NCBI GenBank assembly: GCA_039027855.1
Contig: JBCCJI010000017.1
Span: 1 to 64,000, forward strand
Direction: 5' to 3'
Origin: Thermohalobaculum sp039027855
GTDB lineage: Bacteria > Pseudomonadota > Alphaproteobacteria > Rhodobacterales > Rhodobacteraceae
Length of the DNA stretch: 64,000 nucleotides
The position numbers and the translations under genes were made by a program. Within the stretch, counting starts at the first letter, position 1. Every line of letters starts with the position of its first letter. A model generated the notes under the pieces. That model was not told the DNA's origin and searched no databases. It saw only the letters and a program-made list of their open reading frames with translations. Below are positions 32,466-41,029 of the stretch, in pieces.

Positions 32466-33505
32466 CAGGCGTCGGCAAAGACGGTGGGCAGATCGGCCGG
32501 ACGGGCGTCGAGCCAGTCGGGCACAGGCAGGCCCTTCTCGGCCAGAAACGCCGCGTTGTAGAGCCTGCTTTGATACCGCGTGCCGTAGTCGCACAGGATG
32601 GTCGCGAGGGTGTGGCCCGGGCCCATGGCCTTGGCCAGCCTGACGGCACCGGCGATGTTGATGCCCGAGGAGAGCCCGAGGCAGAGCCCCTCTTCGCGGA
32701 GCAGGTCGAAGGTGATCTTCAACCCCTCCGCATCCGCGATCTGGAAGGGATGGTCGACCGCCAGCCCCTCCAGATTGGCGGTGATGCGGCCCTGCCCGAT
32801 CCCTTCCGAGATCGAGGAGCCCTCTGCCTTGAGCTCGCCGTGGGCGTAGTAGTGGTAGAGGGCGGCGCCCATCGGATCGGCGAGGCCGATCTTGATGTCG
32901 GCGCGGCGCGCCCGCAGCCCCTCGGCGACGCCGGCCAGCGTGCCGCCCGAGCCCACGGCGCAGATGAAACCGTCGATCTTGCCGCCGGTCTGCTCCCAGA
33001 TCTCGGGCGCCGTGGTCTCAATATGGGCCTGGCGGTTGGCGATATTGTCGAACTGGTTGGCAAAGATCGCGCCCTCTGGATGGGTCTTCGCCAGCTGCTC
33101 CGCCAGGCGACGCGCGTATTTCACGTAGTTGTTCGGATTGCGAAACGGCACTGCCGGCACCTCGACGAGCTCGGCACCGGCGAGGCGCAGCATATCCTTC
33201 TTTTCACGGCTCTGCGTCTCGGGGATCACGATCACGGTCTTGAAACCCATCGCCGCACCGACGAGGGAGAGCCCGATACCGGTATTGCCGGCCGTGCCCT
33301 CGACGATCAGGCCACCGGGCTTCAGTTGCCCACGCGCGACCGCGTCCTTAATGATGTAGAGCGCGGCGCGGTCCTTGACCGATTGCCCGGGATTCATGAA
33401 CTCGGCCTTGCCGAGGATCTCGCAACCGGTTTCCTCGGAGACACGGTTGAGGCGGATCAGCGGCGTGTGACCGATCGCATCGGGCAGGTCCTGATAGACG
33501 GTCAT
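32465..33505 (-). CDS. cysK: Cysteine synthase A
   Basis: 346 residues. PLP enzyme making cysteine from O-acetylserine and sulfide. The PLP lysine lies in NPGQSVKDRAA near residue 45, the substrate loop is GTAGNTGIGLSLV, the PLP phosphate loop GSGGTLAGVAEG, and LSSGINIAGA is present. It is about 20-30 residues longer than typical CysK, resembling the longer alphaproteobacterial form. The ATG at 33505 follows GGGAGAAG. Its stop overlaps the start of the channel gene. Confidence 0.9.
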   Translation of the reverse strand: MTVYQDLPDAIGHTPLIRLNRVSEETGCEILGKAEFMNPGQSVKDRAALYIIKDAVARGQLKPGGLIVEGTAGNTGIGLSLVGAAMGFKTVIVIPETQSREKKDMLRLAGAELVEVPAVPFRNPNNYVKYARRLAEQLAKTHPEGAIFANQFDNIANRQAHIETTAPEIWEQTGGKIDGFICAVGSGGTLAGVAEGLRARRADIKIGLADPMGAALYHYYAHGELKAEGSSISEGIGQGRITANLEGLAVDHPFQIADAEGLKITFDLLREEGLCLGLSSGINIAGAVRLAKAMGPGHTLATILCDYGTRYQSRLYNAAFLAEKGLPVPDWLDARPADLPTVFADA

Positions 33506-33675
33506 CGCGCTTCTCCCTGGTTCTCGCCGGCCGGTGCCGCGGGGCGGGCCGCGCGGGCGGACTTAGGCCGTGGCGCGCGGGACAACAAGGCAACAGCCCC
33601 GCGAGAGCACCCGCTTATGCGGCGCGCATGGCAGCATCGCCGCCCGTGGATGGGCCCAGATGCTCCTATCCGCCC

Positions 33676-34842
33676 TTAATCCCCGCCCAGTATCCCCGCC
33701 CAGTCGCGGCGAAGACGTGGGCGCTCCAGCATCAGCCAGAGCAGGAGAAGCTGCGCCGGCGCCGTGTTGACCGCGCCATCGCGGAGCGCCGCCATCGCCG
33801 CATCGACGCCAAGGACGATGGTGCGGATATCCTCACCCTCACCGGCCGCCCCGTGCAGCCCGCCCGCGGTGTCCGACAGATCCGCCTCGCCGATCCAGGC
33901 GCTCAGATGCTCCGTGACCAGACCCGGCGTGGGGTAGTACCCCGGCAGCGCATGGAGCCGGCCGAGCGAGATGCCCGCCTCTTCCAGCGCCTCGCGGCGG
34001 AGCGCGGCTTCCACCCCGGCGTCGTCGTCGATCCGCCCCGCCGGCACCTCGATGCACCAGGGGTTGGGATCGCGCCGCGCCGCAGGCCCTGGCCGGAACT
34101 GCTCGATCAACAGCACCCGGTCGCGCTGCGCATCATAGGGCAGCACCGTCACCGCATCGCCCCAGGCCACGGTCAGACGATCGAGCGGCGCGCTCATGCC
34201 GCCCGAGAACAGGCGATGGCGGAGAGTGTGGCGGCTGACCGCGAAGAAACCGGTAAAGGGTCGCTCCTCCGCCTCGAAGACCACGTCTTCGCCCAGGTGA
34301 AAAGGCTGGCGGATCTCACCCAACACGGGCTGGCTGAGACGCGCCGTGGCCCGTTGGCGCGCCCGGTTCATGATGGCAGGCCAGTAATCGTCGATCCGTT
34401 CGACGGGCACGGTCTGGGCAAGCGGCATCAGCTCGGCCGCGGCTTCCAGCGCCACCAGACGGTCGTAACCCTGGCCGTCGGCGCCGTACCAGGCCCCGAA
34501 GTCCCAAGGGGCATCGCTGGCGATCAGCTTGTCGGTCGCATCGAAGAACTGAGCCTCGACCGGGCCAGCCTCGGTCTCGACGGTGATGGCACTCAGGCCG
34601 TACTCCGCCTCTTCGTAGAACGCGATGGCGCCACGCTCGGCCTCGGTCAGCGGGGTGAAAAGGACGCCCTCGACGTCTTCCCCGGCCGCGTGACGGAGCA
34701 TGGGATAGCCCTCGCCAGCAACGCGCCGCGTGCCATAGCCCTTGGCCCAAGCCTGACGGATCTCGATACCCGCGACGTGCCGGCCGATCACCGTCTCCAG
34801 CAGCGCCCGGTCGCGAAGAGTTCCGAAGAAAAACAGTGTCAT
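33676..34842 (-). CDS. GGCT-like domain fused to Nudix hydrolase
   Basis: 388 residues. The N-terminal half (LFFFGTLRDRALLETVIGRH, then FYEEAEYGLSAITVET) resembles a gamma-glutamylcyclotransferase/AIG2 fold. The C-terminal half is an ADP-ribose-pyrophosphatase-type Nudix domain (LIEQFRPGPAARRDPNPW, PAGRIDDD, LRREALEEAGI). The Nudix box keeps the metal-binding REALEEAG, but the first Glu of the consensus (GX5E) appears as Ala. This fusion is seen in Rhodobacterales. It is divergent from the ChrR-like gene and alone on its strand. The ATG at 34842 opens the first beta strand. Confidence 0.85.
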   Translation of the reverse strand: MTLFFFGTLRDRALLETVIGRHVAGIEIRQAWAKGYGTRRVAGEGYPMLRHAAGEDVEGVLFTPLTEAERGAIAFYEEAEYGLSAITVETEAGPVEAQFFDATDKLIASDAPWDFGAWYGADGQGYDRLVALEAAAELMPLAQTVPVERIDDYWPAIMNRARQRATARLSQPVLGEIRQPFHLGEDVVFEAEERPFTGFFAVSRHTLRHRLFSGGMSAPLDRLTVAWGDAVTVLPYDAQRDRVLLIEQFRPGPAARRDPNPWCIEVPAGRIDDDAGVEAALRREALEEAGISLGRLHALPGYYPTPGLVTEHLSAWIGEADLSDTAGGLHGAAGEGEDIRTIVLGVDAAMAALRDGAVNTAPAQLLLLWLMLERPRLRRDWAGILGGD

Positions 34843-34942
34843 GGATCTGCCGTTCCGATCAGAAACGTATCGATGCTCAACGATGCGATTCAGCTCTTAT
34901 TAAAGTTGCCAAACGGGCTCGGCGCACTTTTTCTCGGAAAGC

Positions 34943-34975
34943 AGATCCAAACTGCGACCCGGTGCGTATAAGCAC
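34943..34975 (+). promoter_or_regulatory. Candidate RpoE (ECF sigma) promoter of ChrR-like gene
   Basis: AGATCC, 16-nt spacer, CGTATAAG. This resembles the TGATCC ... TAAG-type promoter of the Rhodobacter RpoE regulon, about 75 nt before the ATG of the ChrR-like gene. One mismatch in the -35. Confidence 0.4.
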
Positions 34976-35045
34976 CACACGGCGACGAAGGGTTAATCCA
35001 TCGATAGGCCATCGATACGGGACGACGGCAGAGACGGACGGGACG

Positions 35046-35699
35046 ATGACGATGCATGGGGCGCCCATGGCGCTTTTGACGGATTATGCGAGCGGATCGG
35101 CGACGCCGGGGCTGTCGCTGCTGGTCGCGTCGCACTTGACCTACGCGCCCTCGGCCCGGGCGAAAGTGGCCGAAATGGAGCGTTTGGGCGGCGCGTTGTT
35201 GCGCGATGCCAAGCCGCGCGATGTCGGCAGCGACCTGCTCGCGCGCACGCTTGGTAAGCTGGATCATTTGCCCTGCGCGCGCGCCGAGGCACGCGTAACA
35301 CCTCGCCATACCCATGATGACGAACTGGACCGGATGCCGGCGCCCCTGCGCCGGGCGCTCAACGGCACAGCACCGCGCTGGCGCTTCCGCCTGCCCGGCG
35401 TGTCGGAGGCGGTGCTCGACAGCTTCGAGGGCGAGCATGTCAGCCTTTTGCGCGCCAGACCCGGCGCGAAAATCCCCCAGCACACGCATGAGGGGCGCGA
35501 GGTCACACTGGTCATGCAAGGCGCGCTCGCCGATGGCGACCGCGTGTTCAAGGCGGGCGATGTCGCGGTGAATGACGAGGATGACGACCATCACCCGAGC
35601 ATCGTCGGCGAGGAGACCTGTGTCTGCCTGATCGTGATGGAAGGGAGCCTGCGCTTTACCGGACGTTTTTCGCGCGCGCTGAACCTTTTGGGGGAATAG
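35046..35699 (+). CDS. ChrR-like cupin protein lacking the anti-sigma zinc cysteines
   Basis: 217 residues. The N-terminal segment (LLTDYASGSATPGLSLLVAS, then HLTYAPSARAKVAEMERLGG) aligns with the anti-sigma domain of ChrR. The H-x3-C-x2-C zinc motif of that protein reads H-LTY-A-PS-A here, so both Cys are replaced. The C-terminal cupin keeps its metal ligands (IPQHTHEGREVTL and a later DDDHHPS). ChrR holds RpoE inactive until singlet oxygen appears. No sigma factor gene adjoins this one. It may be a non-zinc paralogue with a sensory rather than anti-sigma function; that is inference. Confidence 0.75.
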   Translation: MTMHGAPMALLTDYASGSATPGLSLLVASHLTYAPSARAKVAEMERLGGALLRDAKPRDVGSDLLARTLGKLDHLPCARAEARVTPRHTHDDELDRMPAPLRRALNGTAPRWRFRLPGVSEAVLDSFEGEHVSLLRARPGAKIPQHTHEGREVTLVMQGALADGDRVFKAGDVAVNDEDDDHHPSIVGEETCVCLIVMEGSLRFTGRFSRALNLLGE

Positions 35700-35773
35700 G
35701 CGCGTAACCCACGGCGAGAAGGGGCGCGCTCACCGCGTGCCCCGGTCAACGCACCCTGCCGAGGGAGACACCC

Positions 35774-36439
35774 ATGCACCGACGTACTCTGATGACCGCG
35801 CTGCCGGTGGCAGCGCTCTCGGCCGCGCTGCCGGTTTTCCGCCCTGCGCGCGCGCAGGCCGAGGCGACGGCATTGCGTGAGTTTCGCGTGCTCCGCGCGG
35901 GTCGCGACATCGGTCGCCACCGGTTGAGCGCCCGGCAAGACGCCGACGGCTTCGCCCTCGACATCGACATCGAACTCGTTGTCCGGGTGCTCGGCATTGC
36001 CGCTTACCGCTACGAGATGAGCGTGGCCGAGCGCTGGTCGGGTGGGCAGCTCGTGCGCCTCGACAGCAAAACCAACGATGACGGTACCGACGATTTCGTG
36101 CGCATCCAGCGCGAGGGCGAGGGCTTGGCGGTGGATGGCTCGGGCTTTTCCGGCACCCAACCGGGCGAGGCGGTCGCCACGACCTACCATAGCGTGGACC
36201 TGATGCAGCGGCGTCCCTGGCTGTCGTCCCAATCGGGCAAACCGATCGCCATCGACCCGCGCCCCGTGGCGGGCGAGGCCGGTGCCTTTGCCATGGGCGG
36301 CGAGCTTGGCAACGTGCTGATCTATGACAGCGCCGGCGACTGGAGCGGCTGCCGCTTCGATGCCGGTGGCGAGCCTGCCGAGTATGCGCTGAGCGAGGCC
36401 TCGGGCTCGATTGCAGGCCTCTGGCAGGCTGGCAGCTAG
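35774..36439 (+). CDS. DUF6134-type periplasmic protein
   Basis: 221 residues with a signal peptide (LMTALPVAALSAALPVF, cleavage near ARAQA) and a beta-rich body (LREFRVLRAGRDIGRH, AAYRYEMSVAERWSGG, TNDDGTDDFVRIQREG). This resembles the DUF6134 family. Such proteins are secreted; their role is unknown. An ATG at 35774 follows GAGGGAGA. It lies 74 nt after the ChrR-like gene on the same strand and is likely part of that expression unit. Confidence 0.72.
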   Translation: MHRRTLMTALPVAALSAALPVFRPARAQAEATALREFRVLRAGRDIGRHRLSARQDADGFALDIDIELVVRVLGIAAYRYEMSVAERWSGGQLVRLDSKTNDDGTDDFVRIQREGEGLAVDGSGFSGTQPGEAVATTYHSVDLMQRRPWLSSQSGKPIAIDPRPVAGEAGAFAMGGELGNVLIYDSAGDWSGCRFDAGGEPAEYALSEASGSIAGLWQAGS

Positions 36440-36596
36440 CCCGGGCAGCTCAGGCCGGCCGCGCCCTCACCGCGCAGCCGTCTCACGGACAGGCAAGGCG
36501 CGTCACCAGCGCTAGATCCCCGTCAGGCAGGGCCCGCCCGACGGGTGCGGGGCCTCGCCGCGATCACCTTTGACCAACGCCCCCTCCGGAGGTTCC

Positions 36597-37394
36597 ATGA
36601 GTATCTGGCAGAAGATCATGACACCCGCGGATGGCGTTGCCTGGGTCACCGGCGCCTCTGGCGGGATCGGCCGTGCGCTCTGCCTGTCGCTCGCCCGCCG
36701 GGGCTGGGACGTGCATGCCACTGCCCGCCGCGCCGATGCGTTGGAGGCGCTCGCCGCCGAGGCCGAAGGCATGACCGGGCGCATCGTGCCGGCGCCCGGC
36801 GACGTGACCAATCTGACCTCGATGCGCGCGCTGGTCGAGACCATAACAGCCGAGCGCCCCCTGGCGCTCGCGGTGCTCAATGCCGGCATCTACACACCGA
36901 TGAAGGCACAAGCCTTCGATGCCGAGGTGGTGCGAGCGCATCTCGATGTGAACGTCCAGGGCGTCGCCAACGGGCTCGAGCCGGTGCTGGCCCATATGAT
37001 CGGGCGCGCCGACGGGCATGTGGCGCTGATGGCCTCGGTCGCGGGCTATCGCGGCCTGCCAGACGCGGTGGCCTATTCGCCGACCAAGGCCGCGGTGATC
37101 TCCATGGCCGAGGCGCTGGCGATGGATCTCTCGACCAAAGGCGTGCGGATCTCGGTGATCAACCCCGGCTTTGTCGAGACCGATGCCACCTCGGTCAACG
37201 AGTTCGAGATGCCCTTCCTGATGAAACCCGAGGATGCTGGCGAACGGATTGCCGAGGGGCTCGCCAAGCCCGGCTTCGAGATCCGCTTCCCGGCGGTCTT
37301 CGCGCTCATCCTTCGGCTGATCGGCCTGTTGCCGAACCGCGCCTATATCTGGGCCGTCCGCAAGGCCACCGGCTGGGACACGCTGGAACGTTGA
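36597..37394 (+). CDS. Short-chain dehydrogenase/reductase
   Basis: About 265 residues. NAD(P)-binding TGASGGIG near the N terminus, LNAGIY, the catalytic Ser in LMASVAGYRG and YSPTKAA with catalytic Tyr and Lys define a classical SDR. The C terminus is hydrophobic (FALILRLIGLLP) and may touch the membrane. The ATG at 36597 follows CCGGAGG. Its substrate is unknown; the neighbourhood suggests a lipid-related or oxidative-stress role, as in the homologous Rhodobacter RpoE-regulated cluster. Confidence 0.87.
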   Translation: MSIWQKIMTPADGVAWVTGASGGIGRALCLSLARRGWDVHATARRADALEALAAEAEGMTGRIVPAPGDVTNLTSMRALVETITAERPLALAVLNAGIYTPMKAQAFDAEVVRAHLDVNVQGVANGLEPVLAHMIGRADGHVALMASVAGYRGLPDAVAYSPTKAAVISMAEALAMDLSTKGVRISVINPGFVETDATSVNEFEMPFLMKPEDAGERIAEGLAKPGFEIRFPAVFALILRLIGLLPNRAYIWAVRKATGWDTLER

Positions 37395-37568
37395 ACGCAT
37401 GTCGGGCAGGATCAGGTCGCTCGGGCCTCTGGCAACGCGAGCTTGACCTTTGAGAGCGGCCCGCCATCCACAAACGACCGCACGGGAGCAGTCTGCGGCG
37501 TCTTCCCGGCGACGGCAGCGTTCCATCGGCCCGCACCGCGGCCCGGGATGGCTTCCCCAGCAACCCTC

Positions 37569-37589
37569 ATCGCGGCGACCAGCCGCGAT
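37569..37589 (+). repeat. Dispersed palindromic repeat, copy 3
   Basis: ATCGCGGC / GACCA / GCCGCGAT followed by ACCGCTT, between the convergent SDR and MFS genes, 10 nt from the MFS stop. Shares flanking CAACCCTC with copy 1 (CAAGCCTC). Confidence 0.75.
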
Positions 37590-37598
37590 ACCGCTTGA

Positions 37599-38897
37599 TT
37601 AGGCGATGCCCATGGCTTGCAGACGCTCACGGTCGAGGGTGAAGCGCCACATGAGCATGACCGCGATCAGCTTCAGCACGATGGGCGCACCCGCGTAAAG
37701 CAGCGTCAGGGTCCAGCGCGCCATCTCGCTATTCTCCGCCCCCGCCCCTGCCTGGAACCCAGCGAACAAATCCAGCGTGACATAGGCGAGCCCCGAGGTG
37801 ACGGCGAGCGCCGTCTTGGTGGCCACCTGCCAAAGCGCGAAGAAAATGCCCGCGCGCCGGGCGCCCGTCTCGGCGGTATCGGCGGCGATCACGTCGGCCT
37901 GAATGGCGGGGGGCAGCGCGAGGTCGGCGCCGAAGGCCAGACCCGTCAGCACGGTGATCACCGCGAAAGCGGTGGTGTCGCCTGGCTCGAGGAACAGCAC
38001 GATGGCGAAGATCGCCGAGGCATAGACCATGGCGCCGCCCCAGACACGGTGTTTCATGCCCCGCCCGGCCGCCCAGTTCCAAAACGGAATGCCGAGGATG
38101 GCCGAGACGAAATAGAGCAGGAACAGCACCCCGGCTTGATCCGGCGCCTGCAGCCGGTCCTCGACAAAGAACAGGAACAGCGAAGCAGGCAGCGCATTGG
38201 CGGCGCCGTTCACAAACCATGCGGCCAGCAATTGCCGAAAGGCCCTGTTCTGCGCCAGCGCGCGCCATCCCTCTACCACGCTCAGCCCTTGCGCCTCGGC
38301 CGCACCGCGGGGCTGCTCGGGATCGGGCACCCGCCAGAGCGAGACGCCCATGGTCAGCGGCAGGGCGATGGCCACGAAGAGCGCCACGGTGACCAGCCCA
38401 TCGCCCCCCTCGCCCCCCGCGACGTAAAGGATGGTGGAGACGATCGTGCCGACGAGGACGAAAGCCTCGCGCCACGACGTGACCGTGAGCCGGGTCTGAT
38501 AGGTCGGCGCGATCTCGGCCCCCCAGGCGGCGAACGGCGTCTGCGCCATCGACCAGCCGAGCGTGACCATGAAAAGCCAGAAGGCCGCATGGAGGATGCC
38601 GGCATCCTCGGGGGGCACGAAGGCCATCCAGGTCGATAGGACGATCACCGGCACCGAGGCCGCGAGCCAGACCCGCCGGCGCCCGTAACGGCCGGGCGTG
38701 CGATCGGAGAGCCAGCCGATCACCGGGTCGGACACCGCGTCGAACAGGCGAATGGCGATCCAGGCGATGCCAAGCTCGGCCAGCGGCACGCCACGCTCGG
38801 TCGTGTAGAACGGCGTCACATAGGTGAAGAGCGGCAGGTAAAGCGCGGCCAGCACAAGGGCAGGCGCAGCATAGGCTGCCATCAATGTGGCGGGCAT
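37599..38897 (-). CDS. MFS transporter, GPH/MelB-like
   Basis: About 432 residues with around twelve hydrophobic segments. DAVSDPVIGWLSDRTPGRYG is the characteristic loop motif of the glycoside-pentoside-hexuronide:cation symporter type. The ATG at 38897 follows GAGG with 5-nt spacing (an ATG directly upstream at 38900 is possible). An MFS gene of this type occurs in the RpoE-ChrR-dependent cluster of Rhodobacter sphaeroides, here matched by the neighbouring SDR, methyltransferase, DUF1365 and flavoprotein genes. Its substrate is unknown. Confidence 0.85.
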   Translation of the reverse strand: MPATLMAAYAAPALVLAALYLPLFTYVTPFYTTERGVPLAELGIAWIAIRLFDAVSDPVIGWLSDRTPGRYGRRRVWLAASVPVIVLSTWMAFVPPEDAGILHAAFWLFMVTLGWSMAQTPFAAWGAEIAPTYQTRLTVTSWREAFVLVGTIVSTILYVAGGEGGDGLVTVALFVAIALPLTMGVSLWRVPDPEQPRGAAEAQGLSVVEGWRALAQNRAFRQLLAAWFVNGAANALPASLFLFFVEDRLQAPDQAGVLFLLYFVSAILGIPFWNWAAGRGMKHRVWGGAMVYASAIFAIVLFLEPGDTTAFAVITVLTGLAFGADLALPPAIQADVIAADTAETGARRAGIFFALWQVATKTALAVTSGLAYVTLDLFAGFQAGAGAENSEMARWTLTLLYAGAPIVLKLIAVMLMWRFTLDRERLQAMGIA

Positions 38898-39074
38898 CAT
38901 GTCCTCGGAGCGGCGTCGCGTGTCCGGGACTACGTGACGGTTCAGCAAGGGGTTTCAAGCCAAGGCGGCGTTTCTCGACGCCGGCGACACCGCCGCGCGC
39001 CGCGGGAACAGGCCGTCTGTTGGGCTGATGCCCGGGCGCGCCATAACAGGAGGGAAAAGGGCCCGGACGCCTCG

Positions 39075-39551
39075 CTATTCGAAACCGTCGAGCGCCGGAT
39101 CGCGGTTGCGCCGGATGCGCACCAGCGCCCAGTGCAGCAGTTCGGACAGGACACCAAGCACCGCCGTCGAGGTGATGGTCAGAATGATCAGCGGGACATT
39201 GATCACCAGCTCGAACAGCGGGCCGATTTCGGCCGAGGTGAGGCGCATGAAGGTGGAGAACTCCTCCACCACGCCCGAGGCGATGGCCCCACCGACCGAC
39301 CAGAGCATGTAGAACACGCCTGACACCACGATCGACAGGAGCCCCGCCCAGACACCATTGGCCACCGCGACCACGACGCCCCAGCCTTGCCTGCTTGCGA
39401 GGTTGACGAACCCGACCGTCGCAGCGGCGATCGGGCCGATCGTTGCCATTTCAGGGAGTTCGGCGATCAGCGGCGCAGCTTCGGGGCGTGACATGACCCA
39501 GTTCACGGCCCATGCCATCAGCACGGCGCAAATGAATCTGAAGGTCAGCAT
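39075..39551 (-). CDS. TrgA-family-like inner membrane protein
   Basis: 158 residues with about four hydrophobic segments. MLTFRFICAVLMAWAVNWV starts the protein. The order of segments and the VGFVNLASRQGWGVVVAVAN and EEFSTFMRLTSAEIGPLFEL parts resemble TrgA, a membrane protein linked to tellurite resistance in Rhodobacter. The basic C terminus (ALVRIRRNRD) is likely cytoplasmic. The assignment is tentative. It lies between the MFS and methyltransferase genes on the same strand. Confidence 0.6.
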   Translation of the reverse strand: MLTFRFICAVLMAWAVNWVMSRPEAAPLIAELPEMATIGPIAAATVGFVNLASRQGWGVVVAVANGVWAGLLSIVVSGVFYMLWSVGGAIASGVVEEFSTFMRLTSAEIGPLFELVINVPLIILTITSTAVLGVLSELLHWALVRIRRNRDPALDGFE

Positions 39552-39625
39552 ATGCCCTAGCCTGCCCCACAGTGGCTCGACTTCGTTGCATGAGCCGACA
39601 TTGGCGGAGCGTCAAGGCGTTGCAC

Positions 39626-40951
39626 TCAGGCCCGCTTGGTTAACGTGATCTGTGTGACGTCCGTTGTACCCGAAAGGAAACAGGCCGCGCAGGACACGAG
39701 ATAAAGGTTCCAGAGCCGGTGGAACCGATCGTCGAAGCCCATGGTCCGGATGCGGTCCCAACGCTCGTTGAAGCGGCCATGCCATTCGCGGAGTGTGCGG
39801 GAGTAGCTGTCGCCGAACTCGGTGGTCCCGCTGATGCCCAGCCCGGCACGCTCGACCTCGCGGCGAAGCGCGGCGGGGGATGGCAGCATCCCGCCTGGAA
39901 AGACAAACTTCTGAATGAAATCAGTGCTTTTTCGGTAGCCGGCGAAAAGCCGATCAGCGACCGTGATGACCTGCAACGCCGCCCTGCCCCCGGGCTTCAG
40001 GCGGTCGCGGATCGCTGCGAAGTAGATCGGCCAGTACCGCTCGCCCACCGCCTCGAACATCTCGATCGAGGCAATGGCATCGTAGGTGCCGTGCTCATCG
40101 CGGTAATCGCGCATCACGATCTCGGCCCGGTCGGCGAGGCCCGCACGCTCCAGCCGGGCGCGGGCATAATCGTGCTGCTCGCGCGACAGTGTCAAACCCG
40201 TGACATGAACGCCACGCTCGCGGATCGCGTATTCGGCGAAGCCGCCCCAACCGCAGCCAATCTCCAGCACCCGTTGCCCGGGACGCAGATCCAACCGGTC
40301 ACAGATGGCGGCGTATTTGTTGGCCTGCGCCTGCTCCAGCCCCTCGCCCTGCGCCGAGAACAGCGCCGAGGAATAGGTCATCGAGGGATCGAGCCATTCG
40401 GCATAGAAGTCGTTGCCGAGATCGTAGTGAAAGCTGATGTTCTTGCGCGATCCGGCGCGGGTGTTCGAGCGCAGCCAATGGCGGACACGCTCGTACAGGC
40501 GCACGAGACCCTGACCCGGAAAGCCGCGGCCGATGGTGTCATTGTTGATCAGGATGACATCGAACAGCGCCTGCAGGTCGGGCGTCTCCCAGCCCCCCTC
40601 GATATACATCTCGCAAAAGCCGTTCTCGCCCTCGCGCGCCATGCGATTGAAGAAATCGGGATCGGTGATGACGATCCGGCCGGTGGGTCCCGCATGGCGC
40701 CCCTCGGCATAGAACTCGCGCCCGTCGGGCAGCACGATCTCCATCCGGCCTGCTTCGATGCGTTTCAGCACCGCATAGAAGGCCTCGAACCAGCGCGGCG
40801 TCGGCGCGTTGCCGGCTTGTCGCCGCGGGGTATCTTCGGGCGCGGTGCCTTCGGGGGCGGCACTTTCGGGGGAAGCACCTCCGGGCAGATCCTCGGGCGT
40901 GGTGATCGCGCTGTAGCGGCGATGATCGCTGGCGGGGCGCTGGATCGTCAT
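39626..40951 (-). CDS. Cyclopropane-fatty-acid-synthase-like methyltransferase
   Basis: About 441 residues. A low-complexity Pro/Glu/Ala N terminus is followed by the CFA-synthase fold: HYDLGNDFYAEWLDPSMTYS, then VLEIGCGWGGFAEYAIRERG (SAM motif I), LTLSREQHDYAR, ASIEMFEAVGERYWPIYF and FPGGMLPSP. Such enzymes methylate unsaturated acyl chains of membrane lipids. In the Rhodobacter RpoE regulon a homologue takes part in making unusual methylated or furan fatty acids under singlet oxygen. The ATG at 40951 has a weak RBS. It follows the DUF1365 gene by 78 nt. Confidence 0.85.
   Translation of the reverse strand: MTIQRPASDHRRYSAITTPEDLPGGASPESAAPEGTAPEDTPRRQAGNAPTPRWFEAFYAVLKRIEAGRMEIVLPDGREFYAEGRHAGPTGRIVITDPDFFNRMAREGENGFCEMYIEGGWETPDLQALFDVILINNDTIGRGFPGQGLVRLYERVRHWLRSNTRAGSRKNISFHYDLGNDFYAEWLDPSMTYSSALFSAQGEGLEQAQANKYAAICDRLDLRPGQRVLEIGCGWGGFAEYAIRERGVHVTGLTLSREQHDYARARLERAGLADRAEIVMRDYRDEHGTYDAIASIEMFEAVGERYWPIYFAAIRDRLKPGGRAALQVITVADRLFAGYRKSTDFIQKFVFPGGMLPSPAALRREVERAGLGISGTTEFGDSYSRTLREWHGRFNERWDRIRTMGFDDRFHRLWNLYLVSCAACFLSGTTDVTQITLTKRA
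40831..40890 (-). repeat. 15-bp coding tandem repeat in CFA-synthase-like gene
   Basis: Four degenerate 15-bp units (such as TGCCTTCGGGGGCGG on the plus strand) encode pentapeptides GGASP / ESAAP / EGTAP / EDTPR in the N-terminal low-complexity region. Confidence 0.7.
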
Positions 40952-41029
40952 GGGTCTTGGTCTCACTGGGGCGGCGTCAGCGGGTGAATCTTGGTACAAA
41001 TGTGACGGTCGACAAAGCAATCCCGCCGT

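Noticed and set aside
38898..41029. RpoE promoters before the MFS, TrgA-like and methyltransferase genes
   Set aside because: No TGATCC-like hexamer with a suitable -10 was found in the gaps by eye.
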